Origin: Algoriphagus vanfongensis DSM 17529
Lineage (GTDB): Bacteria; Bacteroidota; Bacteroidia; Cytophagales; Cyclobacteriaceae
Length of the DNA: 64,000 nt
Assembly (NCBI RefSeq): GCF_000429465.1
Contig: NZ_AUBX01000015.1
Span: forward strand, 406,957-470,956
Direction: 5' to 3'
Shown: positions 9,301 to 16,700 of the stretch, piece by piece
Numbering within the stretch: the stretch's first letter is position 1
Layout: every line of letters starts with the position of its first letter
The notes under the pieces: model-generated
The model's database searches: none
Told to the model about the DNA's origin: nothing
What the model saw: only the letters and a program-made list of their open reading frames with translations
Position numbers and translations under genes: made by a program

Positions 9301-9824
9301 ACTTGGTTGTTCTCTTGCTTTCTCAGGAGTTCGCTGAGCTCCACTCGGAAATCCACCAGAATAGCCTTAGGCTTTGGTAGATAATTAAGATCAAATTTTT
9401 CACGAAGCCTGGTAATATCGATTCTGTCAATTGCTTCCTGATCTATGTTCAATTCCAGGTTTTTGACAGTAAGTACAGATCCTTGTAGTGCCCAATGGAT
9501 TGAGTACTTGTCTTTTTTTGCGACCAGACGTATACTGTCGATCTGTGGCTGAAAGGAAGCCAATAAGTCCGATATCCGCTTGGAATTCTTTCCCCATTCC
9601 TGATTTTCGCTCAGGGCATATGCTTCTCGGAGAAAATAACCCTCGATTCTCGAATAGTAATCAGGGAGAGCAAGCAGGATATCATTGCGGATTGCCTCTA
9701 CACTGCGCAGGTGCTGATTTTCAAGCTCTGTGATGTTTTTATTGGACTGGACGAAAAGAACCACTCCAATGAAACCTATGATTGGAAGCAAAAAAAGCCA
9801 AACCTTGAGAGTCCTAAGTCTCAT
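6300..9824 (-). CDS. Large membrane sensor-like protein with degenerate NTPase-like tail
   Basis: The 1174-aa protein has an N-terminal membrane anchor (residues 9-25). A periplasmic region to about 265 follows, then two membrane segments, a second extracytoplasmic region (about 325-575, including YLLMKEDGSILYKSEKI, which is PAS/Cache-like), and a block of some seven membrane segments (about 580-850). The cytoplasmic region of about 240 residues contains RQLFICSIDSTHLEEI, a Walker-B/sensor-like DVYILKNFHCLD and KKIWICSG, then a winged-helix-like stretch (EKIVTAAFAKEGFFNLHRKEILIGLAQKGILIPK). I read this as an AAA/STAND-type NTPase that lacks a recognisable Walker A. Two more membrane helices end the protein. 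It starts at 9824, after an upstream gap shared with the divergent gene at 10001, and is coupled by a 4-base overlap to the secreted TPR gene. The domain reading is inference from pattern; no family name is certain. Confidence 0.7.
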   Translation of the reverse strand: MRLRTLKVWLFLLPIIGFIGVVLFVQSNKNITELENQHLRSVEAIRNDILLALPDYYSRIEGYFLREAYALSENQEWGKNSKRISDLLASFQPQIDSIRLVAKKDKYSIHWALQGSVLTVKNLELNIDQEAIDRIDITRLREKFDLNYLPKPKAILVDFRVELSELLRKQENNQVFEDFFLTDEAGRVVFPSSALGQQIHQPEVLVTDSLDRVRTGVYYEEIDYSGTQSRFYVAPMPLGELQLFAVGVIPQSRFLKVGLRLDFALLSTLIFMLIILVASVPILGILNLSKGDNLTQAKVLQVGVSLLGLTMILGFAISFFKNQPQPVAASSSDRLEIRDALQKTLSSYDHILTVWQLDPLLCLPGPPLNELILFDPIYKGKAERIFFQSPRLNLRFPDGNSPIDLSTRAYYDFFEVDSNLQNNKKFLNSHYSRGSGKLESVISKPNSQKQIAAVTFELESPRHLSLLHRYLLMKEDGSILYKSEKIISPISNLKEGVSEESWVEIHSLIQSNDSLKQMSEIEVPLYLNGNHYTGVLSKIPVTGFDQNMWMLFLVNHNVSHVFSSLTSLEAVCLLMIYFLFVLLNLILQKFSRDLVSDYGFNLFFFDWLKPNQENRGKLKYLSICYLIYSLLVLVIYKNCQLNHLQWLALMIFSSSLIAFTNLTLSIPSKKPSSSPLKWISSKAYPSILLSLLFGIACIWGLQLPPFPIFILLFAAVLIVSFWPLIERKNFQFSFLMPSKVILPSFLTVWFLVIGLIPGYLIQSKTQLFEHQIWKESQIDTSTEPNRRAREFEQARRSLMVQLTDPFDQKIQNFIAPNQQTFQQAWLGTSQNLTANSGLIYIFLILALMGALMYYLQRIIFFSFERKYEDSFDSAERQLFICSIDSTHLEEIIEKVFSDQPEEFATIDFLVESLGWEFQLDETKDVYILKNFHCLDTPTQIIPILERLHEMDKKIWICSGKQWWDIFTRIDNPADRMRFSESFSDYNFKSLPIRHDSLSIESEESKADSLLKQLRLRKAFYANMWSEMSFEEKIVTAAFAKEGFFNLHRKEILIGLAQKGILIPKISSSGKSKDVYKEWQLFSPVFRKYILDHSTEEEKAAFKAYERKNGNANSIQISLISFVLICFALIGIFDKNFFSEAYTYLTGSLGIMGSLYALIDRGIGSFKFGKNSSTT

Positions 9825-9928
9825 TAAAAAATAGATTAGTGGATGTATAATTTACAGATAAAAAGCTGAAAATCAATGGTTCATGAGCTAAGAGTGGTCT
9901 TGTCTCGGCTAAAAACAAAAAAACAGGC

Positions 9929-9936
9929 TATTTTTG
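9929..9936 (+). promoter_or_regulatory. -7 box and leader hairpin upstream of 10001 gene
   Basis: TATTTTTG fits TAnnTTTG and lies 64 bases before the ATG at 10001. Just downstream, GCTGAGG (9940-9946) can pair with CCTCAGC (9960-9966), which would place a small hairpin at the start of the leader. No good -33 box is visible. Confidence 0.3.
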
Positions 9937-10000
9937 GGGGCTGAGGCACACTTCTTGATCCTCAGCAGCTTCACCCAAAAAGTAACAAAACTCCCCAATC

Positions 10001-10600
10001 ATGAGAAAAATTACCCTTGGCTTATTGTTCGGTATTTTCCTAATCAGCGTAGCTAGCAGTAAGGCACAAGAGTCCAGCGATTCCAGTGGTTCATTGAGTG
10101 AAGGAACTATCGATTCGCAGTTTGATTACATCTACAATGCTTCCAATAATTATCAGGAATACAAGGTCGTCAAAAGGACCAATTTGGATAAGCTGAAGTC
10201 CAATATTCTGGATTCTATGCAGACGATGAGAGCGGAAGTCCTCGGTCTCAAAACTCAGATTGGAAGTAAAAACGACTCCATATACTCTTTAAACCAAGTT
10301 TTGCAGCAATCGGAGACAGCCAAAGAAGAGGCGATTGCCGAAAAAGACAACTTTAGCATTTTTGGAATAGGGATCCATAAGTCGGTCTATTCCTCGTTTA
10401 TGTGGCTTTTGGTGGCAGCTTTGGCAGGAGCCTTAGGATTCTTTTCTTTCCAGTATTTTCGCAGTTTCAAGAAAATCAAAAAAGCTCAGAAAGATTTGGG
10501 AGAAGTACAGGAAGAATTTGATCTTCATCGTAAAAACACCCTAGAAAGAGAGCGAAAGCTGAAAAGGGAGCTAGTAGATGCACAACTGGGCAAATCGTAG
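10001..10600 (+). CDS. Membrane-anchored coiled-coil protein (often misnamed tRNA methyltransferase)
   Basis: The 199-aa protein has a signal peptide (ITLGLLFGIFLISVASSKAQ) and a conserved segment SQFDYIYNASNNYQEYKVVKRTNL. A coiled coil follows (residues about 60-115), then one membrane helix (about 130-150, WLLVAALAGALGFFSFQYF) and a highly charged cytoplasmic coiled-coil tail rich in Lys and Arg. Close relatives in Bacteroidota are often labelled 'tRNA (guanine-N1)-methyltransferase'. Nothing in this sequence resembles TrmD: there is no SPOUT knot and the protein is membrane-bound. The real function is unknown; topology suggests an envelope spacer or tether. A hairpin overlaps the stop codon and may be a terminator. 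Confidence 0.8.
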   Translation: MRKITLGLLFGIFLISVASSKAQESSDSSGSLSEGTIDSQFDYIYNASNNYQEYKVVKRTNLDKLKSNILDSMQTMRAEVLGLKTQIGSKNDSIYSLNQVLQQSETAKEEAIAEKDNFSIFGIGIHKSVYSSFMWLLVAALAGALGFFSFQYFRSFKKIKKAQKDLGEVQEEFDLHRKNTLERERKLKRELVDAQLGKS

Positions 10601-10611
10601 TTTTTTGCCCA
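10587..10611 (+). terminator. Weak terminator-like hairpin
   Basis: TGGGCAAA (10587-10594) pairs with TTTGCCCA (10604-10611) across a 9-base loop that includes the stop codon at 10598-10600. The following T-tract is interrupted (TTCTTTCC), so efficiency is doubtful. It lies between two convergent genes. Confidence 0.35.
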
Positions 10612-10619
10612 TTCTTTCC

Positions 10620-10850
10620 TCACAGGAGTAGCATGAAAAACCCAATCCAAAAAATAAGGATGCCGGCATAGATGATTATTTTTCCGATAGCTTTTCCAGA
10701 TTCATGCTTTTTGGAATTTTCATAGCTTTCAAACTGGACCACGCCCCCGTCTGTGGTGTGCTCAAATTCGTATTTGCGGAGCCGGTCTATTCTTTTGTAG
10801 CCTCTAAAACCTACAAAGATTCCCAATAAAATGACGATCAATCCAAACAT
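10620..10850 (-). CDS. Small two-helix membrane protein
   Basis: This 76-aa protein has a membrane helix at each end (residues 2-16, FGLIVILLGIFVGFRG; residues 58-76, IIIYAGILIFWIGFFMLLL). Between them is a charged, glycine-containing loop of about 40 residues. No conserved enzymatic motif is visible. The ATG at 10850 is the first in frame. It is convergent with the coiled-coil gene at 10001. Function unknown; the clean hydrophobic/charged alternation supports a real gene. Confidence 0.6.
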   Translation of the reverse strand: MFGLIVILLGIFVGFRGYKRIDRLRKYEFEHTTDGGVVQFESYENSKKHESGKAIGKIIIYAGILIFWIGFFMLLL

Positions 10851-11041
10851 GGCTTTTTTTAAGAAAACTAGCTGAAAGCTATCTCAGTATCCAGTGCCAT
10901 TGATTAGATGTCCGGATAGAGTTATTGACCGCTTCAGTTCAGATGAAATTTGGGAGAGATTGATGGCTTTGAAAGGGCTATTCTATTTCGTAGAGGGACG
11001 TATTCTTCTTTGATTTTTGGGCTACTTTTCTACAAAAGGTC

Positions 11042-11049
11042 TACTTTTG
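11042..11049 (+). promoter_or_regulatory. Promoter for ABC exporter
   Basis: TACTTTTG is an exact TAnnTTTG box 21 bases before the ATG at 11071. A TTTG at 11016-11019 lies 22 bases upstream, slightly longer than the typical spacing to the -33 element. Together they form a plausible Bacteroidota promoter. Confidence 0.5.
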
Positions 11050-11070
11050 CAGATTGAAGTAAGAAATAAA

Positions 11071-12861
11071 ATGGCGAAGAAAAGAGGAACTGGTCTCGAA
11101 GAACATGAAAAGCGGAAACTAAATAAGCAGAGTTTCCAAAAACTGGGAGGGATATTTCAATTTCTCATGCCCTATAAGTGGATCTTTTTCTTGGGATTGG
11201 TTTTTTTGCTTCTGTCCTCATTGACTCTATTGACATTCCCGTATGTTGCCGGCAAGCTGATTGATACTGCTCAGGGTAAAGATTGGTTTGTGTCAGACAT
11301 TAATAGTATCGCCCTGATACTGATAGGCATTTTGGCGGTGCAGAGTATCTTTTCCTTTTTTAGAGTTTGGACATTTGCCTTGGTTTCGGAGCGATCTATG
11401 AGGGATATCAGGCAAGGCCTATACAGCCGGATGCTACGCTTGCCGATGACATTCTTTGATCAGCGGAGGACCGGGGAGTTGATCTCCAGAATTACATCTG
11501 ATGTAAGCTTACTTCAGGATACTTTTTCTGTTACTCTAGCAGAGCTATTTAGACAAGTGATCACCTTGATAGCCGGGATTATATTTTTATTTGTGACCAC
11601 TCCGAAGCTGACCCTGTTTATGTTGGGTACATTTCCTGTGTTGGTTGTGATTGCGATGTTCTTTGGGAAGTTTATCAGAAACTTATCCAAGAAAACTCAA
11701 GATGAGCTAGCCTCAGCCAATGTGATTGTCGAAGAGACGCTTCAATCTATCAGTACAGTGAAATCTTTTGTAGGGGAGCGATTTGAATCGGATCGTTATG
11801 CTGCGGGTTTGAACAGAGTCGTTTCTATTGCATTGAAAACGGCCAAGTATCGTGGGGCATTTATTTCATTCATCATCTTTGCACTTTTCGGTGGTATTGT
11901 AGCTGTCATGTGGTACGGTGCGAGTCTAGTGGCCTCTGGCGCTATGAGTATTGGAGACTTGGTGTCGTTTGTACTCTACACGACATTTATTGGTGGGTCC
12001 ATCGCAGGGCTTGGTGATATCTACAGTCAGGTGCAAAAGGCAATAGGAAGCTCAGAGCGTGTTTTGGAGATTTTGGATGAGCCTTTGGAAAAAAGTGCGG
12101 GCTACGATGCCCAGACATTGGAAGGGAAAATAGAATTTGACCAGGTTGGTTTTCACTACCCTACCCGTCCGGAAGTGGAGGTGCTCAAGCAACTTTCTTT
12201 TTATGTCAACCCTGGTGAAAAAGTGGCGCTGGCCGGACATTCAGGCGCAGGGAAGTCTACCATTATCCAGTTGCTTTTGAAGTTCTATGACGTGCAAAAA
12301 GGACAGGTCAGAGTAGATGGGCAAAAGCTGGCTGACTGGGATCTGGAAAGGCTCCGCTCTCATGTCGGTATGGTACCTCAAGAAGTGTTGCTTTTTGGTG
12401 GAAGTATCCGAGAAAATATCGCCTATGCCAAGCCTGAAGCTACTGAAGAAGAAATCATCCTAGCTGCCAAAAAGGCAAATGCATGGCAATTTATTTCGCA
12501 GTTTCCAGAGGGATTGGATACTACAGTCGGAGAGCGAGGAGTCAAGCTTTCCGGTGGTCAAAGACAGCGAGTGGCAATAGCAAGAGCTATATTGAAAGAC
12601 CCTTCTATCTTGATTTTGGATGAGGCTACTTCGTCCTTAGACGCGGAATCCGAGCATCTTGTACAGGAAGCTCTGACCGAATTGATGAAGGGAAGAACCA
12701 CCATCATCATCGCTCACAGGCTGGCGACTATCCGCAAGGTAGATCGGATCTATGTGTTGAGCGATGGCAAAGTAGTCGAGCAAGGCAACCACCAGGAGTT
12801 GCTTAACCAAGAGGATGGATTTTACTCCAATTTGGTCAAGTTGCAGTTTGCAGAAGATTAA
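11071..12861 (+). CDS. ABCB-type ABC exporter (permease-ATPase fusion)
   Basis: This 596-aa half-transporter has a six-helix type-IV exporter domain in residues 30-330, with RRTGELISRITSDVSLLQD as the intracellular coupling loop. The nucleotide-binding domain has Walker A GHSGAGKST (about residues 389-397), signature LSGGQRQRVAIARA (about 493), Walker B ILILDEATS (about 513) and H-loop IIIAHRLATI. The family (MsbA, multidrug and lipid flippases) works as a dimer that extrudes lipids, drugs or peptides. The substrate cannot be read from sequence. The ATG at 11071 is chosen over an in-frame start 54 bases upstream because the promoter box lies between them. A convergent methyltransferase gene ends 8 bases after its stop. 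Confidence 0.92.
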   Translation: MAKKRGTGLEEHEKRKLNKQSFQKLGGIFQFLMPYKWIFFLGLVFLLLSSLTLLTFPYVAGKLIDTAQGKDWFVSDINSIALILIGILAVQSIFSFFRVWTFALVSERSMRDIRQGLYSRMLRLPMTFFDQRRTGELISRITSDVSLLQDTFSVTLAELFRQVITLIAGIIFLFVTTPKLTLFMLGTFPVLVVIAMFFGKFIRNLSKKTQDELASANVIVEETLQSISTVKSFVGERFESDRYAAGLNRVVSIALKTAKYRGAFISFIIFALFGGIVAVMWYGASLVASGAMSIGDLVSFVLYTTFIGGSIAGLGDIYSQVQKAIGSSERVLEILDEPLEKSAGYDAQTLEGKIEFDQVGFHYPTRPEVEVLKQLSFYVNPGEKVALAGHSGAGKSTIIQLLLKFYDVQKGQVRVDGQKLADWDLERLRSHVGMVPQEVLLFGGSIRENIAYAKPEATEEEIILAAKKANAWQFISQFPEGLDTTVGERGVKLSGGQRQRVAIARAILKDPSILILDEATSSLDAESEHLVQEALTELMKGRTTIIIAHRLATIRKVDRIYVLSDGKVVEQGNHQELLNQEDGFYSNLVKLQFAED

Positions 12862-12868
12862 TCTGAAA

Positions 12869-13537
12869 TTATAGGTTGTGGGCAGTAATGGACTTTGTCA
12901 GGCCTGCCCATTTTTCGCGGTAGATATGACAGTCCGGAAATAGGGTTTTCATTTCTTGCTCATCGAGAAGCCGTATTTCGTCCAGATATTGCTGAGCGTA
13001 AGCCGGATCCCATTTTTGAAGTCTACTGAGTCTGGTTTTGGTCAGGATGGTGAAAAGCAGAGATTTAGGCATATTCTGGGCAAATGGCAATGCGTAGTGC
13101 GCCTCGATAGGGAAATACTTATTAGGAGTCTGGACATAGTATTTTTTACCGACCCGTTGGATTTCCTGAGCCATCTTTACCTGATTTTCCCAAGTGTACA
13201 AATGCTCAATGACGGAGTTGGAAAAAACCAAATCAAATTCATTGTCCGCAAACTCTTTCATATTGGTGCCGTCCCCTGTTTTCCCGATTAGACCCTGACT
13301 ATGCACTTCAAGTTCCGCCAGATTGAGCAAGGTGATTTGGACATTGGGCAGTTTGGGTAAGGAACTGTCATTCCAAAAGTAATCAGTACCACCTACGTCC
13401 AAGATTTTAATTGGCCTATCAGATTTGTAATTTTCAAAAAATAAAGATTCAAAAATTGCTAAACGTTTTTTTCTAAATTTTGCACCCAGCGAATTGGAAT
13501 TGTCGGATGATGCAAACAGATCTGAAATGGAAATCAT
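12869..13537 (-). CDS. Class I SAM-dependent methyltransferase
   Basis: The 222-aa protein carries the Rossmann methyltransferase motifs. Motif I is IKILDVGGTDYFW (about residues 44-56), an acidic strand-2 equivalent is at VQITLLNLAELE, a motif II region is GDGTNMKEFADNEFDLVFSNSVIEHL, and a C-terminal portion resembles polysaccharide- or lipid-associated methyltransferases (YYVQTPNKYFPIEAHYALPF). The substrate is unknown. Its promoter boxes lie upstream in the gap shared with the divergent methyltransferase at 13723. It converges on the ABC exporter with 7 bases between the stops. Confidence 0.85.
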   Translation of the reverse strand: MISISDLFASSDNSNSLGAKFRKKRLAIFESLFFENYKSDRPIKILDVGGTDYFWNDSSLPKLPNVQITLLNLAELEVHSQGLIGKTGDGTNMKEFADNEFDLVFSNSVIEHLYTWENQVKMAQEIQRVGKKYYVQTPNKYFPIEAHYALPFAQNMPKSLLFTILTKTRLSRLQKWDPAYAQQYLDEIRLLDEQEMKTLFPDCHIYREKWAGLTKSITAHNL

Positions 13538-13562
13538 ATTAGGCCTTTAGGGCTTTTTCAAA

Positions 13563-13582
13563 CAAAATTACCGGCAAAAGTA
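13563..13582 (-). promoter_or_regulatory. -7 boxes for methyltransferase gene
   Basis: Read on the minus strand, two TAnnTTTG boxes occur: TACTTTTG (13582-13575) and TAATTTTG (13570-13563). They lie 25 to 45 bases upstream of the ATG at 13537. Either could be used; no clear -33 element is seen. Confidence 0.4.
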
Positions 13583-13722
13583 AGAATGCTTGTGGAATGT
13601 TTACGTAATTTCGACAACTGAAATTCGAATTCCTTTTAAAAATACAATTATCGTAGTGCTATTTTAATAATGGTCCATTTAGTTTTTCGGCAGAAATCTC
13701 AAGTTTTTAATGTTTTTGTGTA

Positions 13723-14643
13723 GTGAGTTTGGTTTGCAAATTCTGTGGTAGTAGTGAGCTCGTGGAATTTTCGGCTCAAGAGAGGATGTTTGCTTCAGGA
13801 GAGGAGTTTCTCTATTTAGAATGTTCGTCTTGTGGATCTATTCAAATCAAAGATGTTCCGGATAATTTGAGTTCTTATTATTCAGGTTCTCAGTATTATT
13901 CTTTTGTACCTCTTGTTCGATCCGGCTCTTTGGCCAGTTTGCTTAAAAAAATCAGGTTGACGCTTTTTCTGAAACTCAAACTGTCCAAGTTTGCGCCAGA
14001 AGTTTATGGCTATTGGTTGCAGAAGGTTTGCACAAAGCTGGATGCTTCCATAGCAGATGTAGGCTGTGGGAATGGACAGTTGCTGTATGAAATGCATGCC
14101 GGTGGTTTTAAAAAATTGGTGGGATTTGATCCCTTTTTACCAGCGGGTGTCTCAATCGCAGATGGAATTGAGCTAAAAAGTACAGATTTGGCATCCAGTC
14201 AGGAGAAATTCGATTTGATCATGTACCATCATGCATTTGAGCACTTGGTAGATCCCGAACAAGAGCTGATAACATGCTATGACAAATTGAATCCCAAAGG
14301 AAGGCTTCTATTGCGTCTACCTGTCGCTGATGCGCAGGTGTGGAAGGACAAAAGAGAGCTATGGGTTCAGCTAGATGCTCCTAGACATCTAGGAATACCC
14401 AGTGTCAGCGGCTTAAAGCATTTGGCAGGGAAATGTGGGTTTGAGGTGGAAGAGGTGGAGTTTGACTCCACAGAGTTTCAGTTTTGGGGGACAGAACTTT
14501 ATGAAGCTGGTTTGCCTCTGGATCTTCGCCATCGAGAGAGATTTTCTGACCTGCAAATTTTGGAGTTCAAACAAAAAGCCCTCCGGTATAACCAAGAGGG
14601 CAAGGGGGATCAAATTTGTATGTATCTCCAAAGAAAGGATTAG
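13723..14643 (+). CDS. Zinc-ribbon class I SAM methyltransferase
   Basis: The 306-aa protein starts with a four-cysteine zinc-ribbon-like element (CKFCGS at residues 5-10 and CSSCGS at about 34-39). A Tyr/Ser-rich linker (SSYYSGSQYYSF) precedes a class I methyltransferase domain with motif I IADVGCGNGQLLYEM (about 110-124), post-I GFDPF, and motif II FDLIMYHHAFEHLVDPEQEL. This architecture is typical of methyltransferases acting in surface-polysaccharide or natural-product pathways; the substrate is unknown. The start is GTG at 13723, because the next in-frame codon upstream that matters is a TAA at 13708; a TTG two codons later is the alternative. Its stop overlaps the convergent UspA gene by 4 bases. 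Confidence 0.83.
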   Translation: MSLVCKFCGSSELVEFSAQERMFASGEEFLYLECSSCGSIQIKDVPDNLSSYYSGSQYYSFVPLVRSGSLASLLKKIRLTLFLKLKLSKFAPEVYGYWLQKVCTKLDASIADVGCGNGQLLYEMHAGGFKKLVGFDPFLPAGVSIADGIELKSTDLASSQEKFDLIMYHHAFEHLVDPEQELITCYDKLNPKGRLLLRLPVADAQVWKDKRELWVQLDAPRHLGIPSVSGLKHLAGKCGFEVEEVEFDSTEFQFWGTELYEAGLPLDLRHRERFSDLQILEFKQKALRYNQEGKGDQICMYLQRKD

Positions 14644-15554
14644 ATGCGAAATAGAGCGTCAAAAAAGCCCATTGTTTCGCCTTTCTTTTTAAATATCAAC
14701 ATCGGCAGGACATTGTTTGACTTGATCAGCTTCTCGGCTGTACTACCCAATAGTATGGCAGCGGATTTTGTCCTACCTCTAGAGCCCATGATAAACATAT
14801 CCACGTCTAACTTGAGAGCTTCTTTGACCAGTAGCTCTCCGATATCTCCACCCTCATCCAGGATAAATTCGCAGGTGAGCTCTGGGTGGTTGTGTTTTGC
14901 CACAAATGTCTGAAAATCCTTTCGGGCATTTTCTTTCATGATTTCCGCAAATTCCTCAAATGATTTCCCAGTTTTGGAGTAGCCATGTGGTACTTGATAG
15001 ACGTGGACGGGCACTAGCTTGGCTTGTAACTGCTCGGCGATGCGCTCTCCAAAATCATAGATCATATGGTTATGATTGGAAAAATCGGTCGGGACCATGA
15101 TTTTCTTAGGGAGTCCAGCAGGCCTTTTTTCTTGTAAAAGCATGACGGAGCACGGAGCTTTTTTGGCGACACCATTGGCCAAAGAGCCACTTCCTTCTAG
15201 GGTTTCCTTTCTTCCCATCACGATGAGATCGACATCTTTGATTTTGGCCCAGCGCAATACAGTGTCTAAGGGGTGATCTCCTTCCTCAGCAAATACTTCT
15301 ACCTCTATGGTGTCCGGGAATGCCTTGTCTTTGATTTTATTCATCATGATGGCTTCGACAGACTCGTCGCCGGCAGCCAAGAGGTCTGGATATTCTTTTA
15401 ATATTTCATCAGGAATGGCGAGACTTTTTGCTACGTGAACGAAATAGCATTTTTCTACGCCCCAGAATTTGAGGAATACGATTGTTTTTTCGATCAGAAT
15501 TTCGTCCATTTCTGTCAAATCCAGACCGATCATTACTTTAGAAAAAATCTTCAT
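14640..15554 (-). CDS. Tandem universal stress protein (UspA x2)
   Basis: The 304-aa protein consists of two UspA folds. Domain 1 (about 1-145) begins KVMIGLDLTEMDE and has a DLIVMGRKETLEGSGSLANGVAKKAPCSVMLL segment. Domain 2 (about 150-290) begins IMVPTDFSNHNHMIYDF and contains the nucleotide-binding signature GSRGRTKSAAILLGSTAE (G-2X-G-9X-G-S type). Tandem UspA proteins bind ATP and accumulate under stress; the partner is unknown. The second domain keeps the ATP motif in full, while the first has a looser version, so nucleotide binding may be confined to domain 2. A single ATG at 15554 fits family length. Confidence 0.9.
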   Translation of the reverse strand: MKIFSKVMIGLDLTEMDEILIEKTIVFLKFWGVEKCYFVHVAKSLAIPDEILKEYPDLLAAGDESVEAIMMNKIKDKAFPDTIEVEVFAEEGDHPLDTVLRWAKIKDVDLIVMGRKETLEGSGSLANGVAKKAPCSVMLLQEKRPAGLPKKIMVPTDFSNHNHMIYDFGERIAEQLQAKLVPVHVYQVPHGYSKTGKSFEEFAEIMKENARKDFQTFVAKHNHPELTCEFILDEGGDIGELLVKEALKLDVDMFIMGSRGRTKSAAILLGSTAEKLIKSNNVLPMLIFKKKGETMGFFDALFRI

Positions 15555-15657
15555 GCGCTTTATTTTATTACAGCCTTTAATTTAGAATTTTGATTGAGTT
15601 ATTTAAACAGTTTTTTTGTTTTTGCCCTTGGTGTATTACCCAAGGTAATTAAATGAG

Positions 15658-16209
15658 ATGAAAAGCCTTCAGAAATATTTTGTTGCGATTTTGCCTCCTC
15701 AGGAAATTCTAAAGCAAGTGCACGAGCTGAAAAAAGAATTGAGAGAGGAGTTTGGAGTCAAGTATGCACTGAAATCTCCTCCTCATATCACTCTCAAAAT
15801 GCCCTTTGTCTTAGAGGAAAAGAAAGTGGACCTTTTGAGGAGATCAGTTGAAGTTTTGATGGAGAATTCTCCTGCTTTTGAAGTGACTTTGAAGGCTGTG
15901 GATCATTTTAGAAGAAAGGTGATTTTTCTGCAGGTCATTGTGCCGGGCGATTTCACTGAAATCCAGAAAAAATTAGTTGCTCATCTGAAAAGAGAATTTC
16001 ATCTCCCAATAGAGCTGAGTGACTCCAATTATCATCCGCATATGACTGTGGCATTTCAGGACATAAAAAAGGCAGACTTTGATAGCATTTATGACCGGGT
16101 GAAGAGCTACGATTACCATGCAAACTTTCTGGTGAAAGACCTTTGGCTACTTCAAAAAAATGAAGGTGTCTGGAAGCCTCTTAAATCTATGGAAATTGGA
16201 AAAAAATGA
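15658..16209 (+). CDS. 2H phosphoesterase (2'-5' RNA ligase family)
   Basis: The 183-aa protein has the two HxT motifs that define the 2H superfamily: PPHITLKMPF (His43, Thr45) and YHPHMTVAFQ (His128, Thr130). They sit at the expected spacing with alternating strand/helix segments. Members hydrolyse cyclic or 2',5'-linked phosphodiesters in RNA or nucleotides (LigT/ThpR, CPDase). The specific substrate cannot be assigned. It is monocistronic by appearance: divergent from the UspA gene, with a long AT-rich gap after it. The start ATG at 15658 gives the normal family length. Confidence 0.88.
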   Translation: MKSLQKYFVAILPPQEILKQVHELKKELREEFGVKYALKSPPHITLKMPFVLEEKKVDLLRRSVEVLMENSPAFEVTLKAVDHFRRKVIFLQVIVPGDFTEIQKKLVAHLKREFHLPIELSDSNYHPHMTVAFQDIKKADFDSIYDRVKSYDYHANFLVKDLWLLQKNEGVWKPLKSMEIGKK

Positions 16210-16700
16210 GAATGTGCATCAATTTTTGACCTAGCAACATAAAAAATACTTCTAAATAGTAAAAATCTTCACAAGAATTTAATTCGGAACTTTAAAAAAA
16301 TGTTAATTATAAATTCTGCGGACACTTTTTTGATATCGGACACACGTAGAATATATTTTCGAATTATTGGTCGATTATGAGATGATACAGAATATTATAT
16401 GTGTGATATGTGAAATCTCATATAATTATTTTTATTGAAGTATTCTAAGAAAACGAATAAAACTAGTGAAAAAATGTTAAAGTCAGAATTTTCAACTGAG
16501 AATGGATTGAAATCTGAAATTTCAACGTGAATTGCCCTCCCCGAACATTTTTAAACAGTATAAAAGAAAGCAATTATTAATTTTAACGGAATATAATTCT
16601 AAAATATACTTAATATCAAAAGAATACTAAGCTTGTTCGTTTTGTTTATTCACACTTCCTTAGTGGATTGAAAAATAAATCATCTACAAAATTCTAACCT
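16210..16700. other. AT-rich gap upstream of susC-like gene
   Basis: This 491-base gap has no credible ORF. It contains an inverted repeat TTGAAAT-CTGAA-ATTTCAA at 16507-16525 and a related pair TCAGAATTTTCAAC (16483-16496) and TCTGAAATTTCAAC (16513-16526), which match at 12 of 14 positions and start 30 bases apart. TAAGCTTG at 16628-16635 is one mismatch from the -7 consensus. The likely content is the promoter and operators of the SusC/SusD operon. Confidence 0.5.
16507..16525. promoter_or_regulatory. Candidate operator upstream of susC-like gene
   Basis: A perfect 7-base inverted repeat (TTGAAAT / ATTTCAA, 5-base spacer) sits about 175 bases upstream of the SusC-like start. A related half-site lies 30 bases further upstream. 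The regulator is unknown. Confidence 0.3.

Noticed and set aside
15626..15645. CCTTGG/CCAAGG inverted repeat upstream of the 2H phosphoesterase gene
   Set aside because: Short arms and no second copy or flanking promoter match; noted but not strong enough to list as a regulatory site.
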